DNA of 64,000 bases from Haloechinothrix sp033042135 (GCF_033042135.1 NZ_WBXM01000006.1:186001-250000), one strand, 5' to 3'; shown: positions 48,582 to 58,551, numbered from the stretch's first letter. Notes: generated by a model from the letters alone, not told the origin. Program-made: numbers and translations.

Positions 48582-49853
48582 CTACTCGCCGCCCTCCTCG
48601 GCGCCGCCGGTGCCGTCGTCACCGCCTTCACCACCGTCACCGCCGTCGCCGTCCGGCAGCGGCTGGCCGCCGTCCTCGGCCGGCTCCTCCGCGGGCGCCC
48701 CCGCTTCGTCGTCATCGGTGTAGGTGTCCAGGTCGGCGATCTTCCACCCCTCATCGTGGCGCTCGGCGACGATGGTGAGCTGGCTGCCCCCCACGTTGCT
48801 GTCCTCCTGGCCCTCCCTGGTCGCGGCCTGATCCACGAACACCAACAACCGGGCGTGGTCGTCGTCGAGCTCCATCACCCCGAGGCGGCTGACCCTGGTG
48901 GTCAGCACCATCTGTTGCTCGGGAGCGATGCGTTTCACCTCGCTGTACAGCTCGTTATAGTCCTGCCGCACCTCGTCGTTGACCAGCAGGTCCTCCGCGG
49001 CCTGCTCGGTTTCCTCGATGGCGTTGTAGTCGTAGGAGAGCACGCGCTCGACGGCCGCGCTGATGTCCTCCTTGACCTCCGCGGTCGCCGGGCCGTCCAC
49101 CAACGCCTTGTTGTCCAGCGCGCCGCTGACCTGGCTGTACTGGTAGCCGAAGAAGCCGGCCGCGCCGGCCAGCAGTACCGCACCCGCCGCGAGACCGCTC
49201 GTGAGCATCACGGCCGACCGACCAGCGGGACGCTCCGACCGCTGCTCGCCGACGGGCTCCGGCTCGGCGTCACTCCCGGCGGCTGTCGCGTCGCTACCGG
49301 CCTGTCCAGCCGCGGGCTCTGCCTGGTCCGTAGCAGCCGAAACGCCCGCTGCCGCCGGTGCGGACTCGGCCTGCCCATCCGGGCGGGTGGCGACTTCGTG
49401 CTCCTCGAGCCGCTCGCCGGTTCCGGACTCCCTGGACTCCCCGGACTCCACAGGCTCACCGCTCGCTACGGCATCAGGTGCACCGGCTTCGTCGCTGCTC
49501 GCGCCCTCTGTGTCGCCTGTGCTAGCTGCATCCTCTGCGCCGTCTGTGCTTGTTGTGCCCGCTGTGTCTGCCGCGGCGTCGCCGGCCTCGCCTGCTCCCT
49601 CGCCGTGCTCGCCGACCTCGCCTGCGGTCTCCTCGGCTGGTTCATCCGCTGCGCCGCCTCCGGCCTGCTGCTCCTGCGGCTCGGGGCGCTCGTTGTCCCC
49701 GTCGCGGGCCGTCGGACTGGGGCGAGGGCGGGGCGAGGGCCGCGGCTTGGACTGGCCGTGCTGTTCCTCCGAGCCAGGGCGCGGGTGCCCGGCCACGCGC
49801 CTGCGGCGTCCCGACTGCCCGGAGGAACCCGGGCGGCGGTTAGATCGTGCCAC
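48582..49853 (-). CDS. Mce-associated membrane protein with long disordered N-terminus
   Basis: 423 residues. The first ~220 are low-complexity: Arg/Pro-rich, then Glu/Ala/Gly/Ser-rich and strongly acidic. One transmembrane helix (~228-250, AVMLTSGLAAGAVLLAGAAGFFGYQY) follows, then an NTF2/VirB8-like extracytoplasmic domain (ALVDGPATAEVKEDISAAVERVLSYDYNAIEETEQAAEDLLVNDEVRQDYNELYSEVKR...). That architecture is typical of Mas proteins encoded after mceF, which stabilise the transporter. An acidic Gly/Glu tail ends it. GTG start; last gene of the mce operon. Confidence 0.85.
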   Translation of the reverse strand: MARSNRRPGSSGQSGRRRRVAGHPRPGSEEQHGQSKPRPSPRPRPSPTARDGDNERPEPQEQQAGGGAADEPAEETAGEVGEHGEGAGEAGDAAADTAGTTSTDGAEDAASTGDTEGASSDEAGAPDAVASGEPVESGESRESGTGERLEEHEVATRPDGQAESAPAAAGVSAATDQAEPAAGQAGSDATAAGSDAEPEPVGEQRSERPAGRSAVMLTSGLAAGAVLLAGAAGFFGYQYSQVSGALDNKALVDGPATAEVKEDISAAVERVLSYDYNAIEETEQAAEDLLVNDEVRQDYNELYSEVKRIAPEQQMVLTTRVSRLGVMELDDDHARLLVFVDQAATREGQEDSNVGGSQLTIVAERHDEGWKIADLDTYTDDDEAGAPAEEPAEDGGQPLPDGDGGDGGEGGDDGTGGAEEGGE

Positions 49854-49904
49854 GCCAACTCCGATCCATCACGACGACATCGTCACGTTCGCTGTCCTCC
49901 GGCA

Positions 49905-50456
49905 TCACTCGCCCTCCCCCGGCGGGACCACCGGAACCTGGTCGATACCCGCCAGCTTCCATTCCTCCGCACCGTCCTCGGCGACACGCTCCATGTGCAT
50001 CTGCACCCGGATGCGGCGCTCGGTGCTCTCCTCGCCGTGAGTGACGGTCACCCCGAGGGCGGCGAGCACTCCCGCGTTGCCGTCATGCGCGTCGAGCTCG
50101 TCGACCGCGATGTCGTAGACCGTGGTGCTCGCCGACTGCTCGCTTTCGGCGAGCACCTCCTGGAGCCCCTCCCAGCTGAGCTCGATCTGCTCCTGCATCT
50201 CCGCGGTAGACACGGCCATCTGGTTGTCCCGGAAGGCCTCCGGGTCCTCGTGGTCGAACTCCGTGTACGCGCGCACCGCCTGGTCGGCGGCTTCGGTCAC
50301 GTCATCACGGGCGTGCGCGACGGCGGCATCCTCGCTGGCCGAGGCGTTCCACCACAGCACGCCGAAGACCACGGCGGCGATGAACGCGGCCGCGAAGAAC
50401 CCGAGCGCGGCGAACAGGGCGTTGCGGGCCGTGAAAAGGCTCGTCTTATCAGTCAT
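49905..50456 (-). CDS. Mce-associated membrane protein
   Basis: 183 residues. Short cytoplasmic part, one transmembrane helix (NALFAALGFFAAAFIAAVVFGVLWW, ~12-36), then an extracytoplasmic Mas/VirB8-like domain with EDAAVAHARDDVTEAADQAVRAYTEFDHEDPEAF. Follows mceF by 76 bp and precedes a second Mas gene, the normal pair in actinobacterial mce operons. Confidence 0.88.
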   Translation of the reverse strand: MTDKTSLFTARNALFAALGFFAAAFIAAVVFGVLWWNASASEDAAVAHARDDVTEAADQAVRAYTEFDHEDPEAFRDNQMAVSTAEMQEQIELSWEGLQEVLAESEQSASTTVYDIAVDELDAHDGNAGVLAALGVTVTHGEESTERRIRVQMHMERVAEDGAEEWKLAGIDQVPVVPPGEGE

Positions 50457-50532
50457 CGGTGGGGTTACTCACTCCTGTCGGTGCACTCCAGCGTACGAGC
50501 CCGATGTGATGTCTCCGTCAACGACTCCCCAC

Positions 50533-51810
50533 TCAGTCCCCGAGCCCCAGCAGCTCGGCAAGGCTGTTCCGCTCGGAACCCTGCGCGCCTGCCAGTCCTG
50601 GGGCCGAGCCCGATTCGGCTTGCCTCCGTCGCTCCTCGGACATGGATTCCAGGCCACGCCCGCTGTGCGCGGCCACGTCGTCGTCGCTCGGCGGACGCGG
50701 TTCGCCCTCGAACGGCGAGTTCTGCGCGCCACGGACCGTGATGGGGCTGCCCGGCGGCTCGGCGCAGTAGGCATCGCGGTTGGGCTCGGCGGGTGAGTCG
50801 TCGGTGCCGGGCCTGCGCTCGGTGCCCTCGTAGCCTCGGGTACACGGCGGTGGGTTGAACAGGTTCAGCACCAGTCCCAACCGGGTCTTGCCCTCCTCGG
50901 TCAACACCGCGTCGGCGCCCACGGCGAGAATCGGGTAGCTCACCAGCACCTGCTCCAACCCGTCGATCCGGGGTTGCTGGATCTCGGCGACCGTGAGCAG
51001 GTTGGCCATGAGCGAGCTCAAGCCCGGCCCCGTCTCGTGGATCACCTCGCTGAGCTGCTGCGCCGCAGGGGGCGTCGCGTCGATGAGGTTCCGGATGTCG
51101 TCGTCGGACTCGACCAGCTGCTCGGAGAGCAGGTTGAGGTCCCGAGAGAAGGACTTGAAGTTGTCCGCCTGCTCGTTCTGCGTTTCCAGCACCGTGTTGC
51201 CGGAACGCAGCAACTGCACCGTGTGCGGCAGGTTCTCGCTGGAGGCCTCGACGAACTCCCGCGTGGTATCCATCAGACGTTGCAGGTCGTCCCCGGCCCC
51301 GGAGAACGCCAGGTAGGACTCGTCGACCAGGGTGCGCAGCTCATCGTGCGGCACCGAGCGGGCGAACCTGTCCAGGTCGGTGATCACAGTCTCCACGCCG
51401 AGCGGGGTGGAGGTGCGTTCGATCGGGATCACTTCACCGCCTTCGAGGTGCGGCGGTTCGTCGACGCGTGGGCGCAGATCGACGTACTGCTCCCCGATCG
51501 CCGAGCGGTTGCCCACGATCGCGTCGAGGTCGCTCGGGATCTCCGGGGCATCGTGCTCGATGTGCAGGTCGACCTCGACGCCCTCCTCGATGATCCGGAG
51601 GTCGCCGACCCTGCCGATGTTGAGACCGCGGTAGGTCACCTCGGCGTGGCTGAAGATCCCGCCGGATTCCTCCAGCTGCGCGGTGACGGTATAGCCCTCC
51701 TGGCCGAAGTACTGGCCCATGTCAGTGAACCGCACCAGCGCGTAGGCGACCGTGACCGAGGCCACGACCGCGAAGGCCAGCAGTTTGATGCGGATGGAGC
51801 GGCTCAGCAT
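50533..51810 (-). CDS. mceF: MCE-family substrate-binding protein MceF
   Basis: 425 residues. N-terminal transmembrane helix (~8-27), an MCE domain (GYTVTAQLEESGGIFSHAEVTYRGLNIGRVGDLRIIEEGVEVDLHIEHD, ~35-115), a long helical region likely to form part of the periplasmic tube, and a Pro-rich tail (~330-425). Together six Mce proteins carry lipids or sterols across the envelope. The ATG overlaps the mceE stop by one base (TGATG). Confidence 0.92.
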   Translation of the reverse strand: MLSRSIRIKLLAFAVVASVTVAYALVRFTDMGQYFGQEGYTVTAQLEESGGIFSHAEVTYRGLNIGRVGDLRIIEEGVEVDLHIEHDAPEIPSDLDAIVGNRSAIGEQYVDLRPRVDEPPHLEGGEVIPIERTSTPLGVETVITDLDRFARSVPHDELRTLVDESYLAFSGAGDDLQRLMDTTREFVEASSENLPHTVQLLRSGNTVLETQNEQADNFKSFSRDLNLLSEQLVESDDDIRNLIDATPPAAQQLSEVIHETGPGLSSLMANLLTVAEIQQPRIDGLEQVLVSYPILAVGADAVLTEEGKTRLGLVLNLFNPPPCTRGYEGTERRPGTDDSPAEPNRDAYCAEPPGSPITVRGAQNSPFEGEPRPPSDDDVAAHSGRGLESMSEERRRQAESGSAPGLAGAQGSERNSLAELLGLGD

Positions 51811-53057
51811 CAGAGATCACCCCCGGACAGCAGGTCCCCGATCAGGCCGTTGCCTTCGGCAGGCACCTCGGCCGGATCCGATCCGGTTTCACCGGAGTCC
51901 GGCGACGGTCCCGGCGAAGGACCTGCCGAGTCCGGCAGCGGCAGCACCAGGCTCGGGTCGAGGAGCTCGTCCTCCCCGATGGGAAGCTGCTCGAGGATCG
52001 GCAACCCGTCGAACGGATTACCCCGGTGCCTGCCGAAGGCCTCCAGGATGTCCGGAACGTCGATCTTGTAGGTCTTGTACAGGTTGGCGTAGTCCCCGAA
52101 CATCCCGTCGGTGGCGCTGTCGGAGAACGGGAACGTCAGCAGGATCTCCAACGCCTTGGGCAGCTCCGCCCCGGTCTCGGCCAGATTGTGCAGGATGGGT
52201 TCCAGCGACTCGAGGTTGGCGACGAGGTCGTCCTGGCTGCGTTCCATGGTGTCGACCGCCACCTCGGACAGCTCGTCCAGCGCCACCAGCATGTCCACAA
52301 GGTCACCTCGCTGCTGCTCGAGCGATTCCAGCCCGGGCCCGAGGTCACCCAGCGCGCCGGTGATCAGGTCCTTCTGATCGTCCAGCTCGGCGGAGAGCCG
52401 GTTGATTCCGTCGAGCGCGTCGCTGATCTCGTTCGTCTGCGCGTCGAGGCCAGCCGCGAGACTTTCCGCGTTCCGCAGGAACGCCTTGATCTCGGCCTCG
52501 TTGCCGTAGGCCATCTCGTTGAGCTCCCGGGTGATGGTGTTGATCTGTTCCACACCACCGCCGTTGAGCAGCATCGACAGCGCGCCGAGCAGCTCCTCGA
52601 CCTCAACGTTGCGCGTGGTTCGTGCCAGCGGGACGTGCGCCCCGTCGTCGAGGGAACCGTTGGCCTGGCCATCGGGCGGGTGTGCCAGCTCGACGTACTT
52701 CTCCCCGAACAAGCTGGTCTGCTTGATGTTGGCATCAGGATTGGCAGGCAGGTCGACATCCCGGTTGACCAGGATGGTGACCTCGGCATGCCAGCCGTCG
52801 TCGGCGAGATCGACGCTTTGCACCCTGCCGACGTCCACCTCATTGACCTTGACCGTGGCCTGCGGCACGAGATCGAGCACATCGGTGAACTCGACCGTCA
52901 TCTCGATCGGGTCGGCACCGACATCGGCACCACCCGGCAGCGGCAGGTCGTAGATCCCGGAGAACTCCCCGCAAGCCGTCAGCGCCATCGCGGTGGCCGA
53001 GAGCATGGCAGCCAGAACCGTACGCGGCGACCGGTGCGTGCGCTGCCTGGTCATCAC
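51810..53057 (-). CDS. mceE: MCE-family lipoprotein MceE
   Basis: 415 residues with a lipoprotein signal peptide: basic start, hydrophobic core and lipobox LTAC, Cys29. The MCE domain (IEMTVEFTDVLDLVPQATVKVNEVDVGRVQSVDL) and helical region follow. The lipoprotein position corresponds to LprN/Mce4E-type proteins. GTG 53057 and ATG 53054 both fit; either overlaps the mceD stop. Confidence 0.92.
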   Translation of the reverse strand: MMTRQRTHRSPRTVLAAMLSATAMALTACGEFSGIYDLPLPGGADVGADPIEMTVEFTDVLDLVPQATVKVNEVDVGRVQSVDLADDGWHAEVTILVNRDVDLPANPDANIKQTSLFGEKYVELAHPPDGQANGSLDDGAHVPLARTTRNVEVEELLGALSMLLNGGGVEQINTITRELNEMAYGNEAEIKAFLRNAESLAAGLDAQTNEISDALDGINRLSAELDDQKDLITGALGDLGPGLESLEQQRGDLVDMLVALDELSEVAVDTMERSQDDLVANLESLEPILHNLAETGAELPKALEILLTFPFSDSATDGMFGDYANLYKTYKIDVPDILEAFGRHRGNPFDGLPILEQLPIGEDELLDPSLVLPLPDSAGPSPGPSPDSGETGSDPAEVPAEGNGLIGDLLSGGDL

Positions 53058-54247
53058 CGCTCACCCCCCTGCTGCAGGGCTCCCGAGAGCTCGTCCACGG
53101 TGGGTAGCGGCAAGTCGCCTTGCTGCAGCAGGCTGATCACCTCGCCGGGCGAGGGAATCTCACCCTGCATCGGTTCGGTGATCGCGTTGCAGACCTCGCC
53201 CAGCTCGCCGAGCGGGCTCGGCCCCGCCTCGCCCAGGTAGCAGAGCAGGGTGAGCGGCGACATCGTGAGCTCGTTGAAGTTCGGCCTGCTATCGAGCGTG
53301 CCCGCTGTCGCGTTGTAGGAGTTGATGACGTTGTTCAGCGCGGTGGGCGCGACGTCCATGAACTCGGCCAGCGCGGCCCGCTGATCCACCAGCACCCTGG
53401 TGATGTCGGCCAGCTTGTCGACGTTGCCCCGGATGTCCTCGTGGTTCTCCTCGAGGAACCGGTGCACCATGTCCAGCGCCACGCCGAGCTGCTGCACCAT
53501 CGCGCCGAGGTTCTCGCGCTCGTCGGCGAGGAACTCGCTGACCTCGGCCAGCTGCCCCTGGAACTGCCGGACCTCGTCGTCGCTCTCGGCCAGTGTGGTG
53601 GTGAACTCCGACAGGTTGCGCACCGTGGAGAACAGCTCATCGGAACTGCCCGACATGGTCTCGGAGAACTGTCCGAGCTTGGTGATGGTCTCGTTCAGGT
53701 TCTCACCCTGCCCGTCCATGTTCTGGGCCAACGTGGTGATCAGATTCGACAGAGCCCCGTCCTCGTTCGCACCGTCGTCCGGCCCAAGGGCCTCGCTGAT
53801 CCTGTTCATGCTCTCGTACAGCTCGTCTACTTCGAGGGGGACCGCGGTGCGTTCCTGCGGGATCACCGCGCCGTCCGGCAACGTCTCACCCTCGGTATGG
53901 GCGGGGGTGAACTGCACGTACCTGTCCGCGACAAGGGAGGGCGCCACGATGACCGCCTGGGCGTCGGCGGGCACCCGCACGTCGGCGTCATAGGTCATGG
54001 TCACCTTGACGCGGTCGCCCTCCGGCTCCACTCCGGTCACGTGGCCGATGTCGACACCGAGCACCCGCACCGTGTTGCCCTCGTACAAGCCGATGGTGGT
54101 CGGGAAGAACGCGGTCGCGGTCTTGTCGCCGTTCTCGTGCATCCACCACCAGGCTCCCCCGGCGATCACCAGGCCGAGCACGCAGGCGATCGCGACCCAG
54201 CGGGTGACACCGTGGGCGAGGTAGCTCCCGACCGACTTCAAGCTCAT
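53054..54247 (-). CDS. mceD: MCE-family protein MceD
   Basis: 397 residues: transmembrane helix (~16-33), MCE domain (KTATAFFPTTIGLYEGNTVRVLGVDIGHVTGVEPEGDRVKVTMTYD) and a long helical part. The core sequence VRVLGVDIGHV is the Mce signature. ATGA overlap with mceC. Confidence 0.92.
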   Translation of the reverse strand: MSLKSVGSYLAHGVTRWVAIACVLGLVIAGGAWWWMHENGDKTATAFFPTTIGLYEGNTVRVLGVDIGHVTGVEPEGDRVKVTMTYDADVRVPADAQAVIVAPSLVADRYVQFTPAHTEGETLPDGAVIPQERTAVPLEVDELYESMNRISEALGPDDGANEDGALSNLITTLAQNMDGQGENLNETITKLGQFSETMSGSSDELFSTVRNLSEFTTTLAESDDEVRQFQGQLAEVSEFLADERENLGAMVQQLGVALDMVHRFLEENHEDIRGNVDKLADITRVLVDQRAALAEFMDVAPTALNNVINSYNATAGTLDSRPNFNELTMSPLTLLCYLGEAGPSPLGELGEVCNAITEPMQGEIPSPGEVISLLQQGDLPLPTVDELSGALQQGGER

Positions 54248-55230
54248 CGCGGATCACACCCCTGCTCGTTGTAGGGCCCCGCCTTCGGCGGGATCATTCC
54301 GCAGATGTAGTTGTCGAACCAGCGACCGCTACCGACCACGTTGGCGAACTTGCGGATGAAGGGTGCGTACTCCTCGATGCCGTCGCTGAGTGCCTGCTGG
54401 TTGCGATGCAGCATCGAGGTGAGCTGGTCCAGCTCCTGCAACACCGGGTTGAGCTGCTCCTGGTTGTCCTCCACGAGCCCTTGGAGTTGCACGGCCAGAT
54501 CCTCAGTGCCCCGCAGCATGGCGCTGATCGCGTCCCTACGGTGGCGCAGTTCCTCGAGCAGCAAGTTGCCGTCCTCCATGAGCGTGACCAGCTCGGCGTC
54601 CCGGTCGCTGAGTGTCTGGCTCAGCTGCTCGGTGTTGCTCAGCAGCTCCTTGAGCTCGGCGTCGCGCTGCGAGATCGTGTCCGACAGGCGGGACAACCCG
54701 GTCAGCGCGCCTTCCACGTGTTCGGGAGTGTCCTCGAAGGTCTCGGACATCACCTCGAAGCTCTGCGCGAGCTGGTCGGTGTCGATCTCGTTCGTGGTCT
54801 CCGACAGGTCGCGGAACGCTTCCAGCACGTCGTACGGTGAGCTGGTGCGTTCCAGCGGGATGGGCTCGCCCGGATCCATCAGTTCCTCGCCCCCGGGGTC
54901 CAGCGACATGTACTTCTGGCCGAGGAGGTTCTTCAGCTCGATACCCGCACTGGTGCCCTCGCCCATCCAGGTGTCGCGGACGCGGAAGTCGACCACCACC
55001 CGGTCGCCGTTGAGGCTGACGTCGTCGACCTCACCCACCTTGATGCCCGCGACCCGGACCTCGTTGCCGCTTTCCAGGCCTGCCGCTTCGGCGAACTCCG
55101 CGGAGTACAGCGTGCCTGCTCCGATGATCGGGAGCTTCTCGGAGTTCATCGCTGCCACCATCCCGAGCACCAGTGCCACGATGCCGACCAGTGCGATCGG
55201 GATGGGGTTGTACTGCTGGAACGACTTCAT
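54244..55230 (-). CDS. mceC: MCE-family protein MceC
   Basis: 328 residues from MKSFQQYNPIPIALVGIVALVLGMVAAMN, whose helix anchors the protein. MCE domain (GTLYSAEFAEAAGLESGNEVRVAGIKVGEVDDVSLNGDRVVVDF) and helical region follow. ATG 55228-55230 overlaps the mceB stop (ATGA); this is preferred over an ATG four codons upstream. Confidence 0.92.
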   Translation of the reverse strand: MKSFQQYNPIPIALVGIVALVLGMVAAMNSEKLPIIGAGTLYSAEFAEAAGLESGNEVRVAGIKVGEVDDVSLNGDRVVVDFRVRDTWMGEGTSAGIELKNLLGQKYMSLDPGGEELMDPGEPIPLERTSSPYDVLEAFRDLSETTNEIDTDQLAQSFEVMSETFEDTPEHVEGALTGLSRLSDTISQRDAELKELLSNTEQLSQTLSDRDAELVTLMEDGNLLLEELRHRRDAISAMLRGTEDLAVQLQGLVEDNQEQLNPVLQELDQLTSMLHRNQQALSDGIEEYAPFIRKFANVVGSGRWFDNYICGMIPPKAGPYNEQGCDPR

Positions 55231-56267
55231 GACAGGCCGCACCTTTCGGCTTCGGACTCACCGAGCGGCACCGTGAACGGCTCGGAGCCCTCTGTCAGCT
55301 TCACCTCGGCCTCGGTCAGGCAGTCGAAGAAGTTGAACCACGATCCGTAACTGCCGGTGCGGCTGATCTGTTGGAGTTTCTCCGGCATGAACTGGACGAA
55401 CTCCTCCACAGTGCCCTCGTGCTCGTTGAGTAGCTCGGACAGAGCCCCGAGCTCCTCGATGTCCTTGCGCAGTGGCTCCCTGACCTCACCGAGGAATCCC
55501 GCCGTGGTCTCGGACAGGTCGCCGATGGCCGTCACCGCCTCGCCGATGTGTTCGCGGTCCTCCGCGAGCCCGGACACGAGCTGCTGCATCCGGATGATCG
55601 TCTCGTTCAGCTCCGGGGTGTGCTCGTTCATCGCGGCCAGCACCTCGGTGAGGTTGTCGATCACCTCGCCGATCACCTCGTCCTTGTCCGCGATCGACTC
55701 GGTCAGCGAGGCCGTGTGGGCGAGCAGGCTCTCCACCGTGCCCGCCTCGCCCTGCATCACCTGGATGATCTGGTAGGAGAGCTTGTTCACGTCGTCGGGG
55801 GACAGCGCCTGGAACAGCGGCCGGAACCCGTTGAACAGCTCGGTGAGGTTCAGCGCGGGTCGGGTACGTTCCAGCGGGATGTTGCCGCCAGCGGGCAACA
55901 GCTCGCCCGGGTTGCCCGCAGCCGGGTCCAGCGAGATGTAGCGCTGTCCCGCGATGTTGCGGTACTTGATGGTGGCCGTGGTCTCGGCGGGCAGCTCGAG
56001 CGAGGAATCCACGGCGAACTCCACCTCGGCCTGCCGCCGGTCCACCACCCGCAGGTCCTCGACCTGCCCCACGCGCACGCCCGCGACCCGCACGTCGTCG
56101 TTCTCCAGCAGCAGCGTCGCATCGGAGAACCGCGCGGTGTAGGTTTCGGTGCTGGTCAGGTTCACGTTGGCGATGCTGATACCGAGCACGGCCGTGGTCA
56201 GCACGGTGATCACGATGAAGATGATCAGCTTGACCAGCGAGGAGGTCATGGCGAGTGCGTTGCTCAC
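55227..56267 (-). CDS. mceB: MCE-family protein MceB
   Basis: 346 residues. The GTG at 56265-56267 overlaps the mceA stop (GTGA) and gives VSNALAMTSSLVKLIIFIVITVLTTAVLGI as N-terminal anchor; a further upstream start would add 18 unconserved residues. The MCE domain (TYTARFSDATLLLENDDVRVAGVRVGQVEDLRVVDRRQAEVEF) and helical region are complete. Confidence 0.92.
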   Translation of the reverse strand: MSNALAMTSSLVKLIIFIVITVLTTAVLGISIANVNLTSTETYTARFSDATLLLENDDVRVAGVRVGQVEDLRVVDRRQAEVEFAVDSSLELPAETTATIKYRNIAGQRYISLDPAAGNPGELLPAGGNIPLERTRPALNLTELFNGFRPLFQALSPDDVNKLSYQIIQVMQGEAGTVESLLAHTASLTESIADKDEVIGEVIDNLTEVLAAMNEHTPELNETIIRMQQLVSGLAEDREHIGEAVTAIGDLSETTAGFLGEVREPLRKDIEELGALSELLNEHEGTVEEFVQFMPEKLQQISRTGSYGSWFNFFDCLTEAEVKLTEGSEPFTVPLGESEAERCGLS

Positions 56268-57700
56268 TCGATCGTCACCTCCGCCCCGCGATACAGCGGC
56301 CCAACCAGCAGGCCGGTCCAACCTGGCACGTCGGCGGTTTCCATGCCGGTCTGCATGCCGATCAGTTCGGAGAGCACCGCATGCTCGGCCCGCGTATTGG
56401 CTGGCGAGCTAGCAGGGTCACTCCCGGAGGCGGCACCACCGCCACCCCGTTCCTCTGGGCGGGTTCCCGGCGCGCACTCCAGCCCGTCGGGAATCGGGTG
56501 ACCGAAGGTCTCGATGGCATCACAGGGGAATGGCCTGCCGTCCAGCTCGGACCGTGCCGGTGGCGGGTGCTCGCTGCCGTCGTCCAGCGCGAACGGCGGG
56601 TACGGGTACGGCAACGGTTCAGGCAGCCTCTCCGGGTTGATGCAGTACGGCCCGCGGTAGCCGAGTTCCTCGGACCACTGGTTGTACTCCGGCTCGTCCC
56701 TGCCTGCCTCGTACTTCCCGCGGTTCGGTGTGATGACGACCTCCGCCTGCAGGCCAGGGGTTTCGGTGCCCTTGCCGAAGGTCTCGTCGATCCGGTCGAG
56801 ATTGTCGGCCATCTGACCGATCACACACGGGAACGACGGCGAGTACAGCGCCACGGTCTCCAGCGCCTCCCTCGAGGTTTCGTTCAACGCGATGATGTTG
56901 TCCCGGTTGGCTTCCAGGAACGCATCCATGTCCATCGAGGACGCGGTCACGCTGCGATACAGGTCGAACAGCCCCTCCTGCTTCTCCACGACGGTGCGCG
57001 CGTTGGCCGCGAAGTTGTCCAGCATCTCCGCGACATCCGGGGTGGCATCGGCGAAGTGGTGGGAGAACTCGGCCAGGTTCGCGAAGTTCTCCTGCAGCTC
57101 CGGCAAGTGCGGCTCCAGCTCGGCGAAGTGCTCGCTCATCTGCATCATCGTGTCGCCCAGCTCGCCACCCCGACCTTCCAGGGCGTTGGCCATCACGGTG
57201 AGCGTGGCGTTGAGCTTCTGCGGCTGCACCGCCTGCAGCGTCGGTAGCAGGTTCTCGAAGGACTCGTACAGCTCCATCGCAGTGCGGGTGCGGTCCTGCT
57301 CGATGACGTCCCCGTCGGCCAGCCGCGGCTCGGTGCCGGTGCCCTCGAACTGCAACGACACGAACCGTTCCCCGAACAGCGTCTTCTGCGTCAGCAAGGC
57401 CGAGGCGTCGGCGGGAACCAGGTCGATCTTGTCCGGGTCCAGCGCCAGTTCGAGCGTGGCCCCTTCCTCGGTGGGTGTGATCTCATCGACGTGCCCGATG
57501 ATCACGCCACGCGCCTTGACGTCGGAACGCTCGGCGAGCTGGTTGCCGACCTCGTCCGTCTTCAGCTGCACCGTGGCCACCGGGGTGAAGGCATCGTTGA
57601 AGTTCGCCACGCTGAACGCCACGCCCGCGAAGACGATGCCGATGAAGGCCACCCCGAGCAGCCTGCGCCGCAACGTCGACACTGCACCCCGCGCACTCAT
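56264..57700 (-). CDS. mceA: MCE-family protein MceA
   Basis: 478 residues. Transmembrane helix (~14-32), MCE domain (TPVATVQLKTDEVGNQLAERSDVKARGVIIGHVDEITPTEEGATLELAL), a long helix-rich section and a Pro/Gly-rich C-terminal part with extra cysteines (FPCVIGQ, PYCINPE, FPCDAIE, LECAPG). First of the six mce genes. ATG overlaps the yrbEB stop. Confidence 0.92.
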   Translation of the reverse strand: MSARGAVSTLRRRLLGVAFIGIVFAGVAFSVANFNDAFTPVATVQLKTDEVGNQLAERSDVKARGVIIGHVDEITPTEEGATLELALDPDKIDLVPADASALLTQKTLFGERFVSLQFEGTGTEPRLADGDVIEQDRTRTAMELYESFENLLPTLQAVQPQKLNATLTVMANALEGRGGELGDTMMQMSEHFAELEPHLPELQENFANLAEFSHHFADATPDVAEMLDNFAANARTVVEKQEGLFDLYRSVTASSMDMDAFLEANRDNIIALNETSREALETVALYSPSFPCVIGQMADNLDRIDETFGKGTETPGLQAEVVITPNRGKYEAGRDEPEYNQWSEELGYRGPYCINPERLPEPLPYPYPPFALDDGSEHPPPARSELDGRPFPCDAIETFGHPIPDGLECAPGTRPEERGGGGAASGSDPASSPANTRAEHAVLSELIGMQTGMETADVPGWTGLLVGPLYRGAEVTIE

Positions 57701-58545
57701 CCTGCGATCCTCACCGTCGTCTCCAGGCCCCAGATGGCAAAGCCGATGAAGAAGTTCACGATCGCCACCACCACGATGGTCAGCCGCACCGAACGTCCGA
57801 CCGCGACACCGACCCCTGCCGGGCCACCTGAAGCGGTGTAGCCGTAGTAGCAGTGCGACATAATGATGATCACCGCGAAAACGAGCACCTTGAAGAACGA
57901 GATGAACACGTCCTCCGGCGGCAGGAACAACTCGAAATAGTGGTCATACGTCCCAGGGGACTGACCGTAGAAGTACACCACGATCGCCCGGGACCCCGCG
58001 TACGAGGCGAGCAACCCGATGATGTACAGCGGGATGATCGCGATGAAGCCGGCGATCACCCTGGTGGTGACCAGGAACGGCAGGCTGGGCACCCCCATGA
58101 CCTCGACCGCGTCGATCTCCTCCGAGATCCGCATGGCGCCCAGCTGTGCCGTGAACCCGGCGCCGACGGTCGCGGTCAACGCCAGCCCGGCCACCAGCGG
58201 TGCGACCTCTCGGGTGTTGACGTATGCCGAGGCGAATCCCGACAGCGCCGCGGTACCGAGCTGGTCGAGCCCGGCGTAGGCCTGTAGCCCGACCACGGTG
58301 CCGACGAACAATGTCATGCCGAGCATCACGCCGACGGTGCCTGCGATCATCGCCAGCGCGCCGCTGCCGAAGCTGACCTCGGCCAGGATGCGCAGGACCT
58401 CCTTGGTGTACCGGCGCAGCGTCCGCGGCACCCACGCCAGTGCCCTGACGTAGAAGGAGAGCTGGTCACCGAGGTCGTCGAGGACCGACAGCGGCTTGTC
58501 GACGGTGTTGCGGGCCGTCTTGCTCAGGGTGTTGCGCATCGTCAT
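57697..58545 (-). CDS. yrbEB: MlaE-type permease YrbEB
   Basis: 282 residues, about six hydrophobic segments. The conserved cytoplasmic coupling motif is EEIDAVEVMGV, matching MlaE permeases. It pairs with YrbEA and the Mkl ATPase as the ABC core of the Mce transporter. ATG 58543-58545, 6 bp after yrbEA; a second ATG lies two codons in. Confidence 0.95.
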   Translation of the reverse strand: MTMRNTLSKTARNTVDKPLSVLDDLGDQLSFYVRALAWVPRTLRRYTKEVLRILAEVSFGSGALAMIAGTVGVMLGMTLFVGTVVGLQAYAGLDQLGTAALSGFASAYVNTREVAPLVAGLALTATVGAGFTAQLGAMRISEEIDAVEVMGVPSLPFLVTTRVIAGFIAIIPLYIIGLLASYAGSRAIVVYFYGQSPGTYDHYFELFLPPEDVFISFFKVLVFAVIIIMSHCYYGYTASGGPAGVGVAVGRSVRLTIVVVAIVNFFIGFAIWGLETTVRIAG

Positions 58546-58551
58546 CGGCGA

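Noticed and set aside
48302..48778. Open frames in the rpoB upstream region
   Set aside because: The translations are low-complexity and unlike known proteins, and they run into the antisense of the Mas gene.
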